Part shown: in pieces, positions 10,901 to 18,872 of the stretch
Layout: each line of letters opens with the position of its first letter
How positions within the stretch are numbered: position 1 is the first letter of the stretch
Assembly: GCA_947447375.1 (NCBI GenBank)
Contig: CANFJB010000012.1
Coordinates: 1-64,000, forward strand
Length of the DNA stretch: 64,000 bases
Source: Bacteroidota bacterium
GTDB taxonomy: Bacteria; Bacteroidota; Bacteroidia; Flavobacteriales; Flavobacteriaceae
Reading direction: 5' to 3'
Translations under genes and position numbers: made by a program
Notes under the pieces: model-generated
The model's input: only the letters and a program-made list of their open reading frames with translations
Database searches by the model: none
What the model was told of the DNA's origin: nothing

Positions 10901-11775
10901 TTAATTTTACAACTCTTGGAGAAACTATTTTCAGAGGAAATGCATCAGTAACAAATGGACAATTTGAATTTGGTTTTGTAGTTCCGAGAGACATTAAAAT
11001 CCCTGTTGGAAATGGAAGAATTAGTTTTTATTCGAAAAAAAATTCAGAATTTATAGATAATTCAGGAGTAGATACCGCTATTAAAATTGGAGGCATAAAC
11101 ACATTGGCTGCAGCCGACACCGCTCCTCCAACGGTAAAATTATACATGAACGACCAAACATTTGTTTACGGCGGAATTACGAATGCATCTCCATTTTTTC
11201 TTGCTTATCTTGAGGATGAAAATGGAATAAATACTGCAAGCGGAATTGGACATGACATTGTAGCCATTTTAGATGGAAATGAAAGCGCACCTTTTATTAT
11301 AAACGATTATTATGAAACCGAATTGGATAATTATAAAAAAGGGAAATTGAGATACCCATTTAGAAATTTAACGCCAGGAATTCATACAATTACATTTAAA
11401 GCATGGGATGTTTACAATAATCCTATTAGTGCTGAAATTCAATTTGTAGTAGTAAGCGATGATTCCATGACGTTAACCAACGTACTAAATTACCCAAATC
11501 CATTTGTAAATTATACTCAATTTTGGTTCACCCATAATCATCCTTATGAAGCCCTTGAAGTTCAAGTTCAAGTGATGACAATTACGGGAAAAATAGTTTG
11601 GTCTAAAAATCAAGTCGTTTACACCGATGGATTTCTTTCGCGAGATATCACCTGGGATGGAAAAGACGATTTTGGTGATAAAATTGGAAAAGGGGTTTAT
11701 GTTTATAAATTGACTGTAAAATCAACTTTAACCAATCAAAAAACGGAAAAGTTTGAAAAATTGGTAATACTTTAA
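7948..11775 (+). CDS. porU: T9SS C-terminal signal peptidase PorU
   Basis: PorU is the gingipain-like (C25 family) protease on the outer-membrane surface that removes the C-terminal sorting signal of T9SS cargo and links it to the cell surface. The 1,275-residue protein has a signal peptide (MKVKFLFFLLFSITTFSQQ) and a long beta-rich N-terminal region. The C25 catalytic domain follows, with His786 in NYLGHGG and Cys820 in TITCDFSRFD, 34 residues apart as in gingipains. After Ig-like domains it ends with a T9SS/FlgD-like region (LNYPNPFVNYTQFWFTHN ... DGKDDFGDKIGKGVYVY), which itself resembles a sorting domain. porV follows 38 bp downstream, matching the known PorU-PorV partnership. Length is typical for flavobacterial PorU. 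Confidence 0.95.
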   Translation: MKVKFLFFLLFSITTFSQQKGAISLVWTTNSEFSVGTNKYNIPHIKSENFTFDNSKKVVFYSINLPQSELVDENSLQITNVIYEDISTSELGDLNSKNIPSSIKASLKSTLSRDKIYAFISISPIIKNAEGYKKVISFSYYFLNNSSARNSLESNNTLQLSNSVLASGDWFRFYVEKSGVYRISKDFLKDLGLNVNVDPRKIKIYGNGGRMLPLLNSTSYPNDLAENAIQFVGESDGIFNDNDYILFYAEGIDNWNEESQTNSNLFASKSFYYVTVTGDLGKRIQNFTQPTQAANLTITTFDDYQFHEVDLINIVRAGRQWFGEAFNINNVQEFTFDVPNAVTTSPANLNVIVGSNAYNATSFKVESNGQLVGNINLSAITAGSGTELNIASLPASTTIAAANTIKIKLTYDNAGVPSSNAYLDNIILKSKRNLTGYGKQFRFQYNATNTLSGIASYQFNSASGISNVWDITDIYNVTNIDNPNQINFSFKAALGDTRNYIAIDYADLYTPLKENSTRVANQNLKGTIFKNIQGVFQDLDYLIVTPEFLKPQADKLAAFHSNYSHLNVKTVTLESIYEEFSSGKQDIAAIRNFIKYVYFNASDSSKRIKYVNLFGDASFDYKNRIPNNSNIVPIYHALNSTTGGEASYTSDDFFGYMDPTEGNVAYYFGGIDIAVGRMLVSTNAQAEEMINKVFEYNDLKSYGNWRNNYVAISDDSDRASDATLQFRQNQLADRIVLEKPFINVKKVLLDSYIQETSSGGNRYPKAREDIFNAFEKGALVFNYLGHGGEDGLTGERIWEKSDGQTLSNQYKYPLFITITCDFSRFDNPYRPTAGEYTYWNPKGGAISMVTTTRSIGQGSAEFFNDKLSEYLFSYGSNQYTSIAEALRLAKNSNPSSSSNVVFYIGDPALMLAIPKPKIRLTKVNDIPVTGTIPDFKSLAYVKLSGEVTDENNNLLPTYNGELAINIFDKNIIKATLNNDGNSPSLNFTTLGETIFRGNASVTNGQFEFGFVVPRDIKIPVGNGRISFYSKKNSEFIDNSGVDTAIKIGGINTLAAADTAPPTVKLYMNDQTFVYGGITNASPFFLAYLEDENGINTASGIGHDIVAILDGNESAPFIINDYYETELDNYKKGKLRYPFRNLTPGIHTITFKAWDVYNNPISAEIQFVVVSDDSMTLTNVLNYPNPFVNYTQFWFTHNHPYEALEVQVQVMTITGKIVWSKNQVVYTDGFLSRDITWDGKDDFGDKIGKGVYVYKLTVKSTLTNQKTEKFEKLVIL

Positions 11776-11813
11776 TAATGTACTATATTTGTCTAATATA
11801 ATTTTTAAATAGA

Positions 11814-12995
11814 ATGAAAAGAATAGCCATAATATTGTTTTGCTTTACTGCAATTTCAAACATAAAAGCACAAGAAAGGGTAATAACTACAGGGGTTCCG
11901 TTTTTATTAATTGCTGCCGATGCTAGAGCCGCAGGTTTGGCAGACCAAGGAGTTGCTACTTCGGCTGATGCCTTTTCTCAGCAATGGAATCCAGCAAAAT
12001 ATGCCTTTTCGACAGAAAAACAAGGCTTTACAACTAGTTATACTCCCTACCTTACTGCATTAGTGAATGATATTTCGCTAGGTCAGGTAAACTATTTTAA
12101 CAGATATAATGAAAGAAGTGCTTTTGCATTTAGTTTGAGATATTTTAGTTTAGGAGAAATTGAGTTACGAGACAATGCCTATGACCCTGCAAATGTCGTA
12201 AAACCAAATGAATTGTCACTAGACGGTTCCTACGCTTTAAAATTAAGTGATAAATTCTCGATGTCGGTTGCCGGAAGATTTATTAGCTCAAGTTTAAAAA
12301 TTGATGCTACAAATGATAGAACAGCTGCAAAAACGTTTGCCTTTGATGTGGCAGGTTTTTTCCAATCAGAGCAAACTGCATTTGCCGATTTTGATGGCAG
12401 ATATAGAATTGGTTTCAACTTTCAAAACTTAGGCCCTAAAATAAATTATGATGCTAATGTTTCTGATATCAATGCGAATTTTTTACCTGCGCAAATGAAA
12501 TTAGGAGGTAGTTTTGACTTTATATTTGATGATTACAACAAAATTACTACCAGTTTAGAATTTAATAAATTATTAGTTCCAACACCTCAAATGGATAGTT
12601 CTAATTTATATGATTATAATAATGATGGGATAGCGAATACACAAGATTTAAGGGATGCAAACGCCGACTATAAAAAAATTGGTTGGGTTTCAGGCATTTT
12701 CAAATCCTTTAATGATGCACCTGGTGGATTTAGCGAAGAATTAAAAGAAATTACCTATTCTGCAGCAGCGGAATATTTATACCAAGATTCATTTGCAATG
12801 CGTTTAGGCTATTTTCATGAAAGTCCAGTAAAAGGCGCAAGACAATATTTTACTTTAGGAGCTGGATTTAAATACAATGTGGTAAAAATTGATGTTTCCT
12901 ATTTAATGTCAACTTCTAAAGTTCAAAACCCGTTGGAAAACACCTTACGATTCTCTTTAACATTTAACTTTGGAGATAAATACGAAGAATATTAA
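11814..12995 (+). CDS. porV: T9SS outer-membrane shuttle protein PorV (LptO/PG27 family)
   Basis: PorV is a FadL-like outer-membrane beta-barrel that collects cargo from the translocon and brings it to the PorU attachment complex. The 393-residue protein has a signal peptide (MKRIAIILFCFTAISNIKAQ). The conserved start of the mature protein follows (ITTGVPFLLIAADARAAGLADQGVATSADAFSQQWNPAKYAF), then repeated amphipathic strands, ending in TLRFSLTFNFGDKYEEY. It is co-directional with porU at 38 bp and probably co-transcribed. A strong terminator follows the stop codon. Confidence 0.95.
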   Translation: MKRIAIILFCFTAISNIKAQERVITTGVPFLLIAADARAAGLADQGVATSADAFSQQWNPAKYAFSTEKQGFTTSYTPYLTALVNDISLGQVNYFNRYNERSAFAFSLRYFSLGEIELRDNAYDPANVVKPNELSLDGSYALKLSDKFSMSVAGRFISSSLKIDATNDRTAAKTFAFDVAGFFQSEQTAFADFDGRYRIGFNFQNLGPKINYDANVSDINANFLPAQMKLGGSFDFIFDDYNKITTSLEFNKLLVPTPQMDSSNLYDYNNDGIANTQDLRDANADYKKIGWVSGIFKSFNDAPGGFSEELKEITYSAAAEYLYQDSFAMRLGYFHESPVKGARQYFTLGAGFKYNVVKIDVSYLMSTSKVQNPLENTLRFSLTFNFGDKYEEY

Positions 12996-13018
12996 TAGTC
13001 AATTGATAATAAAAATAG

Positions 13019-13051
13019 AATCCAAATTTCAATGAAATTTGGATTTTTTTT
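13019..13051 (+). terminator. Intrinsic terminator after porV
   Basis: The arms ATCCAAATTTC and GAAATTTGGAT enclose a three-base loop and are followed by a run of Ts. A TTG-started extension of cdd would begin inside this hairpin, which argues for the later ATG. Confidence 0.85.
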
Positions 13052-13062
13052 CCTCAAAAATT

Positions 13063-13545
13063 ATGAAAGAAATAAGTATTACTACTACCTTCACCGTATA
13101 TGATTCTGTGTCAGAATTACCAAATGATGTTTTTTCATTGATGGAACAAGCCATTGAAATAAGAAAGAAGGCCTACGCACCCTATTCCAATTTTCGAGTG
13201 GGAGTTGCAATAGTATTGGATAATAATAAAATTGTATTAGGTTCAAACCAAGAAAACGCAGCTTATCCTTCGGGACTTTGTGCAGAAAGAGTAGCAATAT
13301 TTTCGGCTGGATCACTCTATCCAGATGCAAAAATTACTAAAATGGCAATATCTGCAACTTCTGATCACAATCCAACACTCACTCCTATTCCGCCTTGTGG
13401 CGCTTGTCGCCAATCCATTTCTGAATATGAAATAAAACAAGAACAACCCATTGAAATTTATTTTATGGGAGAATCAGGAAACGTTTATAAATCAGATTCA
13501 TTGAAGAATTTATTGCCACTACTATTTGACAAAAAATTATTGTAA
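13063..13545 (+). CDS. cdd: Cytidine deaminase
   Basis: It deaminates cytidine and deoxycytidine to uridine forms in pyrimidine salvage. The 160-residue protein has the homotetrameric cytidine deaminase signature: the catalytic CAERVAIF (zinc Cys plus proton-shuttling Glu) and PCGACRQ, which gives the other two zinc cysteines, with SNFRVGVA and NQENAAYPSG for substrate binding. I start it at ATG 13063 because the longer frame begins with TTG inside the porV terminator. Linkage to porV is positional and common in flavobacteria; no functional link is implied. Confidence 0.95.
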   Translation: MKEISITTTFTVYDSVSELPNDVFSLMEQAIEIRKKAYAPYSNFRVGVAIVLDNNKIVLGSNQENAAYPSGLCAERVAIFSAGSLYPDAKITKMAISATSDHNPTLTPIPPCGACRQSISEYEIKQEQPIEIYFMGESGNVYKSDSLKNLLPLLFDKKLL

Positions 13546-13707
13546 AAATTATAAATAAATAATGAACAATAATTACATAATATTGAAAAATAATGCCATA
13601 ATTAGAAAATTTCTTAAAAAAAAGAACTAATAAATACTATTAATAGTGATGGTAATAAATTTATAAATAAAAATACTATTATATTTTACTTCTTAGAAGT
13701 AATGTAT

Positions 13708-13716
13708 TATTTTTGC
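13708..13716 (+). promoter_or_regulatory. Predicted pdhA -7 element
   Basis: TATTTTTGC matches TAnnTTTG followed by C, about 70 bp before the pdhA ATG. No clear -33 TTG is present. The rest of the 243-bp gap (13546-13788) is very AT-rich and shows nothing else. Confidence 0.5.
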
Positions 13717-13788
13717 ATCTTGAAATTTGTGTGAATTTCTATTTTTAAATAGTTATTAAAATGCAGATACAATAAACAATCTACCAAA

Positions 13789-14790
13789 ATGAAAGAAGTT
13801 ACAAAAGAAGTTTACTTGAAGTGGTACGAAGACATGCTACTTTGGAGAAAATTTGAAGACAAATTAGCAGCGCTTTACATTCAACAAAAAGTAAGAGGTT
13901 TCCTACATTTATACAATGGGCAAGAAGCAGTTTTAGCTGGTGCATTACACGCAATGGACTTGTCAAAAGATAAAATGATTACTGCCTACAGAAATCACGT
14001 TCAGCCAATTGGAATGGGTGTTGATCCTAGAAAAGTAATGGCTGAATTATTAGGAAAAGTAACTGGTACTTCTAAAGGTATGGGTGGTTCAATGCACATT
14101 TTTTCTAAAGAACATGGTTTCTTTGGAGGGCATGGAATTGTTGGAGCTCAAATCCCTGTAGGAGCTGGAATGGCTTTTGCTGATAAATATTTTGAAACTG
14201 GAGGTGTAACTATGACCTATTTTGGTGATGGTGCCGCACGTCAAGGATCTCTTCACGAAGCTTTTAACATGGCAATGTTGTGGAAATTACCGGTAGTGTT
14301 TATTGTAGAAAACAATGGATATGCAATGGGAACTTCTGTTGAAAGAACTGCAAATCATACTGATATTTGGAAACTTGGTTTGGGTTATGAAATGCCTTGC
14401 GGACCTGTTGATGGAATGAACCCTGTGAAAGTTGCAGAAGCAATGCACGAAGCAATTGATAGAGCCCGTCGTGGTGACGGACCTACATTTTTAGAAATGA
14501 AAACGTACCGTTATAGAGGTCACTCTATGTCGGATGCGCAATTATATCGTACCAAAGAAGAAGTGGACGAATACAGAAAAATTGATCCAATTACACAAGT
14601 TTTAGATGTAATTATGGACCAAAAATATGCTACAGCAGAAGAAATTGAAGCTATCGACGAAAGAGTAAAAGACTTAGTTGAAGAATGCGCAACATTTGCT
14701 GAGGAATCTCCATTTCCAGAAGTACAACAATTATACGATGTTGTTTACGAACAAGAAAACTATCCATTTATCCCTCATAAACTGAAATAA
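13789..14790 (+). CDS. pdhA: Pyruvate dehydrogenase E1 component, alpha subunit
   Basis: This is the ThDP-dependent E1 alpha subunit, which with E1 beta decarboxylates pyruvate and acetylates the lipoyl arm of E2. The 333-residue protein has the ThDP motif from GDG (146-148) to NN (175-176), the conserved GSMHIF and GHGIVGAQIPVGAG segments, and the phosphorylation-loop region YRGHSMSDAQLYR. The length matches bacterial alpha/beta-type E1 alpha. pdhC starts 2 bp after its stop. No E1 beta gene (pdhB) is nearby, so it must be encoded elsewhere, as is usual in flavobacteria. Confidence 0.96.
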   Translation: MKEVTKEVYLKWYEDMLLWRKFEDKLAALYIQQKVRGFLHLYNGQEAVLAGALHAMDLSKDKMITAYRNHVQPIGMGVDPRKVMAELLGKVTGTSKGMGGSMHIFSKEHGFFGGHGIVGAQIPVGAGMAFADKYFETGGVTMTYFGDGAARQGSLHEAFNMAMLWKLPVVFIVENNGYAMGTSVERTANHTDIWKLGLGYEMPCGPVDGMNPVKVAEAMHEAIDRARRGDGPTFLEMKTYRYRGHSMSDAQLYRTKEEVDEYRKIDPITQVLDVIMDQKYATAEEIEAIDERVKDLVEECATFAEESPFPEVQQLYDVVYEQENYPFIPHKLK

Positions 14791-14792
14791 TT

Positions 14793-16442
14793 ATGGCAAA
14801 AGTAATTACCATGCCTCGATTGAGCGATACGATGACCGAAGGAACCGTAGCTTCATGGCTTAAAAAAGTAGGCGATAAAGTTTCTGAAGGTGATATTCTT
14901 GCAGAAATCGAAACTGATAAAGCAACAATGGAATTTGAATCTTTTAATTCTGGTACGCTTTTATATATCGGAATTAAAGAAGGAGAATCGGCAGCTTGTG
15001 ACTCACTATTAGCAATCATAGGAAAAGAAGGAGAGGATATTTCTGATTTAATAAGCCCCCCAACCCCCGAAGGGGAAGTTGCCGGAGAGGTAAAAGAAAC
15101 TGAAATTTCAGACGCAAATAATACATCCGTTTCAACTCCTTCCCCTTCGGGGAAGGCTGGGATGGGGATTCCTAAAGGAGTTGTAATGGTTACAATGCCT
15201 CGTTTAAGTGATACAATGACCGATGGAACTGTGGCAACATGGTTAAAGAAAGTAGGCGATAAAGTGTCTGAAGGCGATATTCTTGCCGAAATTGAAACGG
15301 ATAAAGCCACTATGGAATTTGAATCTTTCAATGCCGGTACTTTATTATACATAGGAATACCAGAAGGTGGAACTGCACCTTGCGACTCTCTTTTAGCAAT
15401 AATAGGGCCAGCAGGAACAGATATTTCTGGATTAGCTGAAAACTTTAAAGCAGGAGGAAGTGAAGCAGTTGTTGAATCTGTTTTAGAACCAACAACCAAC
15501 AACCAACAACCATCAACCATCAACGAACAACCAACTACCTCAAACGAAAGAGTATTTGTATCTCCATTAGCAAGAAAAATAGCTGAAGAAAAAGGAATTA
15601 ACCTTTCTCAAGTTAATGGTTCTGGTGAGAACGGAAGAATTATAAAAAGCGATGTTGAGAATTTTGTACCTGGAACTTCAGTTGCAATAGCTCAACCATC
15701 AGTTTCTGCTCCAGCAGAGGCAGCACCAGTTGCCCCTAGGCCAGTTGTTCCTGCAGGAGAAAAAATGACAGAAGAAATTAAGAATTCACAAATGCGCAAA
15801 ATTATTGCAAAACGTTTGGCGGAATCTTTATTTACAGCTCCACATTACAACCTTGTTATTGAGGTTTCAATGGATGAAGCAATGAAGTCTAGAGCAATTA
15901 TTAATAGCGTTCCAGATACGAAAGTGTCATTTAACGATATGGTAATTAAAGCAAGTGCATTGGCATTAAAGAAACATCCAAAAATAAATTCACAGTGGAG
16001 AGAAGATTCAATTCTAATCAATTACCACGTGAATATTGGCGTTGCTGTAGCCGTTGAAGATGGATTAGTAGTTCCTGTTTTACCATTTACAGATGCAATG
16101 AGTTTATCACAAATAGGAGAAAATGTTCGAGATCTTGCTGGAAGAGCAAAAGGTAAAAAATTATTGCCATCAGAAATGGAAGGTAGTACTTTTACTATTT
16201 CTAATTTAGGAATGTTTGGAATAACTGAATTCAATTCAATTATCAACCAACCCAATTCTGCGATTTTATCTGTAGGTGCAATTGTTGAAAAACCAGTAGT
16301 GAAAAACGGACAAATTGTTGTTGGAAATACCATGATGCTTTCATTAGCTTGTGATCATCGAACAATTGACGGCGCTACGGGAGCACAATTCCTTCAAACA
16401 TTAAAACAATACATTGAAAACCCAGTTACGATGTTAGCGTAA
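14793..16442 (+). CDS. pdhC: Pyruvate dehydrogenase E2 (dihydrolipoamide acetyltransferase), two lipoyl domains
   Basis: E2 is the core of the pyruvate dehydrogenase complex and transfers the acetyl group from lipoamide to CoA. The 549 residues comprise lipoyl domain 1 (lipoyl Lys43 in ETDKATMEFESF), a linker (about 86-130), lipoyl domain 2 (Lys171, same motif), a second linker rich in Asn/Gln/Thr (about 232-253), the E1/E3-binding domain (FVSPLARKIAEEKGI..., about 254-291), a Pro/Ala linker and the catalytic domain with DHRTIDG (His522). The lipoyl domains are close copies. The first linker is encoded by a GC-rich inverted repeat belonging to a dispersed family, and the second by ccaacaa-type low-complexity DNA; both look like absorbed non-coding repeats. 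A terminator follows. Confidence 0.96.
   Translation: MAKVITMPRLSDTMTEGTVASWLKKVGDKVSEGDILAEIETDKATMEFESFNSGTLLYIGIKEGESAACDSLLAIIGKEGEDISDLISPPTPEGEVAGEVKETEISDANNTSVSTPSPSGKAGMGIPKGVVMVTMPRLSDTMTDGTVATWLKKVGDKVSEGDILAEIETDKATMEFESFNAGTLLYIGIPEGGTAPCDSLLAIIGPAGTDISGLAENFKAGGSEAVVESVLEPTTNNQQPSTINEQPTTSNERVFVSPLARKIAEEKGINLSQVNGSGENGRIIKSDVENFVPGTSVAIAQPSVSAPAEAAPVAPRPVVPAGEKMTEEIKNSQMRKIIAKRLAESLFTAPHYNLVIEVSMDEAMKSRAIINSVPDTKVSFNDMVIKASALALKKHPKINSQWREDSILINYHVNIGVAVAVEDGLVVPVLPFTDAMSLSQIGENVRDLAGRAKGKKLLPSEMEGSTFTISNLGMFGITEFNSIINQPNSAILSVGAIVEKPVVKNGQIVVGNTMMLSLACDHRTIDGATGAQFLQTLKQYIENPVTMLA
15055..15168. repeat. GC-rich palindromic repeat pair inside pdhC linker
   Basis: The left arm (15055-15090) contains AACCCCCGAAGGGGAAG. 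The right arm (15137-15168) reads on the opposite strand as CCCAGCCTTCCCCGAAGGGG. Both match the dispersed elements at 49671-49710 and 57633-57663. The copies are in opposite orientation, about 46 bp apart, and in frame. Confidence 0.8.
15483..15541 (+). repeat. Low-complexity (ccaacaa)-type repeat coding a Thr/Asn/Gln linker
   Basis: Tandem ccaacaa and ccatcaa units encode TTNNQQPSTINEQPTTS between lipoyl domain 2 and the subunit-binding domain of E2. Confidence 0.7.
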
Positions 16443-16463
16443 ATTTTAAATATATATTTATAA

Positions 16464-16494
16464 AAAAAGTCCCGTTATTAGCGGGACTTTTTTA
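16464..16494. terminator. Bidirectional terminator between pdhC and glycosyltransferase
   Basis: AGTCCCG and CGGGACT pair around a seven-base loop, with A-run and T-run flanks on both sides. It serves pdhC (+) and the convergent glycosyltransferase (-). Confidence 0.88.
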
Positions 16495-17733
16495 TTTGTT
16501 CTTCTCTTCAATCCACTTGGACATGTATTTACTACTTTGAAGCGATTGGTGTTGTAAAACAGAACCCATAAAATTCTTTAAACGATGTTGGTTTAAATTG
16601 GCTTCCAAATTACAAATAACCTCTTTAAAATCGTTTACAAAATCCGACTTCAAATAGCGTTTTTCAATAATTGTTATTCCATTAATTTGAGCTGAATTCC
16701 AAATGGTTTTGTCATTATATAATGAAATCGCTTTTGCAGCAAATTCGTTTGGGTTATCAGTTATAAAACCATTCCAGGGATGATCGCCATTCATAGATTC
16801 TGCACCAATTGAAGTGGTAACACTTGGCGTTCCACATTGCATGGCTTCCAATAATTTTCCCTTAATTCCCGCTCCAAATCGCAAGGGTGCTAAAACAACT
16901 CGTGCTTTTGAAACGACTTCTTGTGCATTTTCAGCACGCCCTAGAATATGAAATCCTTTTTTGGGTTGGTGCAATTGCAACACCTTTTGAGATGGATAGG
17001 CACCGTAAACTAGTAAATTGGCTTCCGGCATTTCTTTTCTAATTAAGGGCCAAATCGTTTCATTTAAATATTGAACGGCATTCCAATTGGGTTCATGAAC
17101 AAAATTCCCTATAAAAATAAAATCTTTTCGTTCTTCAAATGGCAACCAATTATCACTTTCTTCTTTAGAAATTGGATCTAAAAATAAAGGTAGATAATAC
17201 AATAAAACAGAATCTATTTTAAAGGTGTTTTGCAACAAATCCATTTCCACTTCCGAAACCATGATAGAAAGATCACAACGTAAAATACTTGCGATTTCTC
17301 TTTTCGAAATTTCTTCGGTTAGTAAATCTTGGAATTCAAATTTGCGATTCTCTTTAAATGCTTTTTGACGAGATAATCGCAAACAATGAAGGTCGATTGT
17401 GTCTAATATTCTTAATGCGTTTGGACAAAATTCAGCCACCCTCCAGCCAAATTGTTCTTCCATCAAAAACCGATCGAAAAACACCATCGTGGGATTTAAC
17501 TCTTGGACAAATTCGTCAAAACTGGAACAATTTAATTTTATGGCTTTTTTTTCAACTCCTATAGCAGCCAAATCAATCATAAAATCACTTTCCATTGCCG
17601 GTGTCGCAAACGTTACTTTCCAGCCCCATTGTTTGAATAAAATCAATAATTGCTCCATTCGAGTACCTGCAGCCGAAGAATTTGGCTCTGGCCAAACGAA
17701 ACCAATTACAAGTATATTTTGAATTTGATTCAT
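16492..17733 (-). CDS. Glycosyltransferase, GT4-like (GT-B fold)
   Basis: The 413-residue protein resembles GT-B glycosyltransferases that use activated sugars. The N-terminal acceptor domain contains GFVWPEPNSSAAGTRM. The C-terminal donor domain contains FIGNFVHEPNWNAVQYL, a segment with RFGAGIKGKLLEAMQCGTP and TTSIGAESM, the usual donor-binding signature. I start at ATG 17733; the frame extends upstream only to a TTG that would overlap galE. It lies 13 bp after galE and is last in a three-gene run (aminotransferase, galE, this gene), which suggests envelope polysaccharide or protein glycan synthesis. Donor and acceptor cannot be read from the sequence. Confidence 0.85.
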   Translation of the reverse strand: MNQIQNILVIGFVWPEPNSSAAGTRMEQLLILFKQWGWKVTFATPAMESDFMIDLAAIGVEKKAIKLNCSSFDEFVQELNPTMVFFDRFLMEEQFGWRVAEFCPNALRILDTIDLHCLRLSRQKAFKENRKFEFQDLLTEEISKREIASILRCDLSIMVSEVEMDLLQNTFKIDSVLLYYLPLFLDPISKEESDNWLPFEERKDFIFIGNFVHEPNWNAVQYLNETIWPLIRKEMPEANLLVYGAYPSQKVLQLHQPKKGFHILGRAENAQEVVSKARVVLAPLRFGAGIKGKLLEAMQCGTPSVTTSIGAESMNGDHPWNGFITDNPNEFAAKAISLYNDKTIWNSAQINGITIIEKRYLKSDFVNDFKEVICNLEANLNQHRLKNFMGSVLQHQSLQSSKYMSKWIEEKNK

Positions 17734-17746
17734 TGGATTAATCAAA

Positions 17747-18760
17747 TTAGGAACGGATTTTTTGTTCCCATTTCCAAGCACTAGCAACGGCTTCTTCCAA
17801 TGTTGATTCGGCTGTCCAACCTAATACTATATTGGCTTTATCAGTATTGGCATAAGCTGAAGTAACGTCGCCTTCTCTCCTATCCACAATTTTGTAAGGT
17901 AGCTTTTGACCGCTAACTTTTTCGAATGCTTGAATTACTTCCAAAACAGAACTTCCTGTTCCTGTTCCTAGATTAAAAGTTTCAATATTGCCTTCGTTTT
18001 TATTTTCTAAAAGGCGTTTTAACGCAATTACATGGGCTTTTGCCAAATCTACTACGTGGATATAATCGCGAACAGCCGTTCCATCTGGAGTAGGATAATC
18101 GTTACCGTAAACCGACAATTCTTTTCTTAATCCGAGGCCCGTTTGGGTGATAAATGGAACTAAATTTTGTGGAACTCCAATTGGTAATTCTCCAATTGCT
18201 GCCGATGGATGTGCTCCAATAGGATTGAAATAACGTAACAAAATGGCTTTAATATTAGATACTTTAGCCACATCACGAATAATTTCTTCTCCTATTTGTT
18301 TGGTGTTTCCATAAGGAGACATTGCGACTTGAATAGGCGCATTTTCTGTAATTGGCATTTCTTCAGCTTGACCGTAAACGGTACATGAAGAACTAAAAAT
18401 AAAATTAGAACTTGGTTTATTTTGTAATTCTTGAAGCAGGTAAACTAAAGAGTTGATATTGTTTTCATAGTATAACAAGGGGTTTTCAACACTTTCACCA
18501 ACAGCTTTTGAAGCGGCAAAATGAATGACTCCATCAATATTATTGTGATTCTTGAAGAAATTTTGAACCGCAGCTTTTTCTCTTACATCAAGGTTTTCAA
18601 ATACTGGTTTTTTACCTGTTATAGTAACAATTCCGTCTAAAACAGTTTCGGAAGAATTAGAAAGATTATCAATTATAACCACTTCAAACCCTTCGTTTTG
18701 TAATTCCACAACTGTGTGTGAACCGATAAATCCTAAACCTCCTGTTACTAAAATCTTCAT
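17747..18760 (-). CDS. galE: UDP-glucose 4-epimerase
   Basis: It interconverts UDP-glucose and UDP-galactose (or the N-acetylated pair) with bound NAD. The 337-residue extended short-chain dehydrogenase has the Rossmann motif GGLGFIGSH at 7-15, the catalytic Ser/Thr region FSSSCTVYG, catalytic Tyr150 and Lys154 in SPYGNTK, and the sugar-binding HVVDLAKAH and NLGTGTGSSVLEV segments. It lies between the aminotransferase and the glycosyltransferase, and supplies activated sugar to surface polysaccharides. The 112-bp gap before it holds a structured repeat (18788-18864). Confidence 0.95.
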   Translation of the reverse strand: MKILVTGGLGFIGSHTVVELQNEGFEVVIIDNLSNSSETVLDGIVTITGKKPVFENLDVREKAAVQNFFKNHNNIDGVIHFAASKAVGESVENPLLYYENNINSLVYLLQELQNKPSSNFIFSSSCTVYGQAEEMPITENAPIQVAMSPYGNTKQIGEEIIRDVAKVSNIKAILLRYFNPIGAHPSAAIGELPIGVPQNLVPFITQTGLGLRKELSVYGNDYPTPDGTAVRDYIHVVDLAKAHVIALKRLLENKNEGNIETFNLGTGTGSSVLEVIQAFEKVSGQKLPYKIVDRREGDVTSAYANTDKANIVLGWTAESTLEEAVASAWKWEQKIRS

Positions 18761-18787
18761 ATTATTATTGTTTGGTTGTTACTTATT

Positions 18788-18864
18788 TAGCCCTGATAGC
18801 AGCGGCATCCTGTTGTGGCGGGGTTCGCCACAACAGATATAGCGAATAGCAGGAAATTGCTCCT
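18788..18864. ncRNA. Structured element, copy 1 (Flavo-1-like candidate)
   Basis: Read on the plus strand, it begins TAGCCCTGATAGCAGCGGCA and ends AGCAGGAAATTGCTCCT. A perfect 10-bp hairpin lies in the middle (TGTTGTGGCG / CGCCACAACA, loop GGGTT). The ends can pair: AGC with GCT and CCTG with CAGG, with AAATT bulged. The second copy at 52396-52540 keeps the ends and changes CCTG/CAGG to CCCG/CGGG. From memory it resembles the Flavo-1 RNA motif of Flavobacteria; I could not search for this. The transcribed strand is undecided. The flanking genes are both on the minus strand. Confidence 0.6.
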
Positions 18865-18872
18865 AAAAAAAA

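Noticed and set aside
14768..15523. 251-residue open frame antisense to pdhC
   Set aside because: It mirrors the duplicated lipoyl domains: its repeats are the reverse complement of the two copies. It has no start signal or family features.
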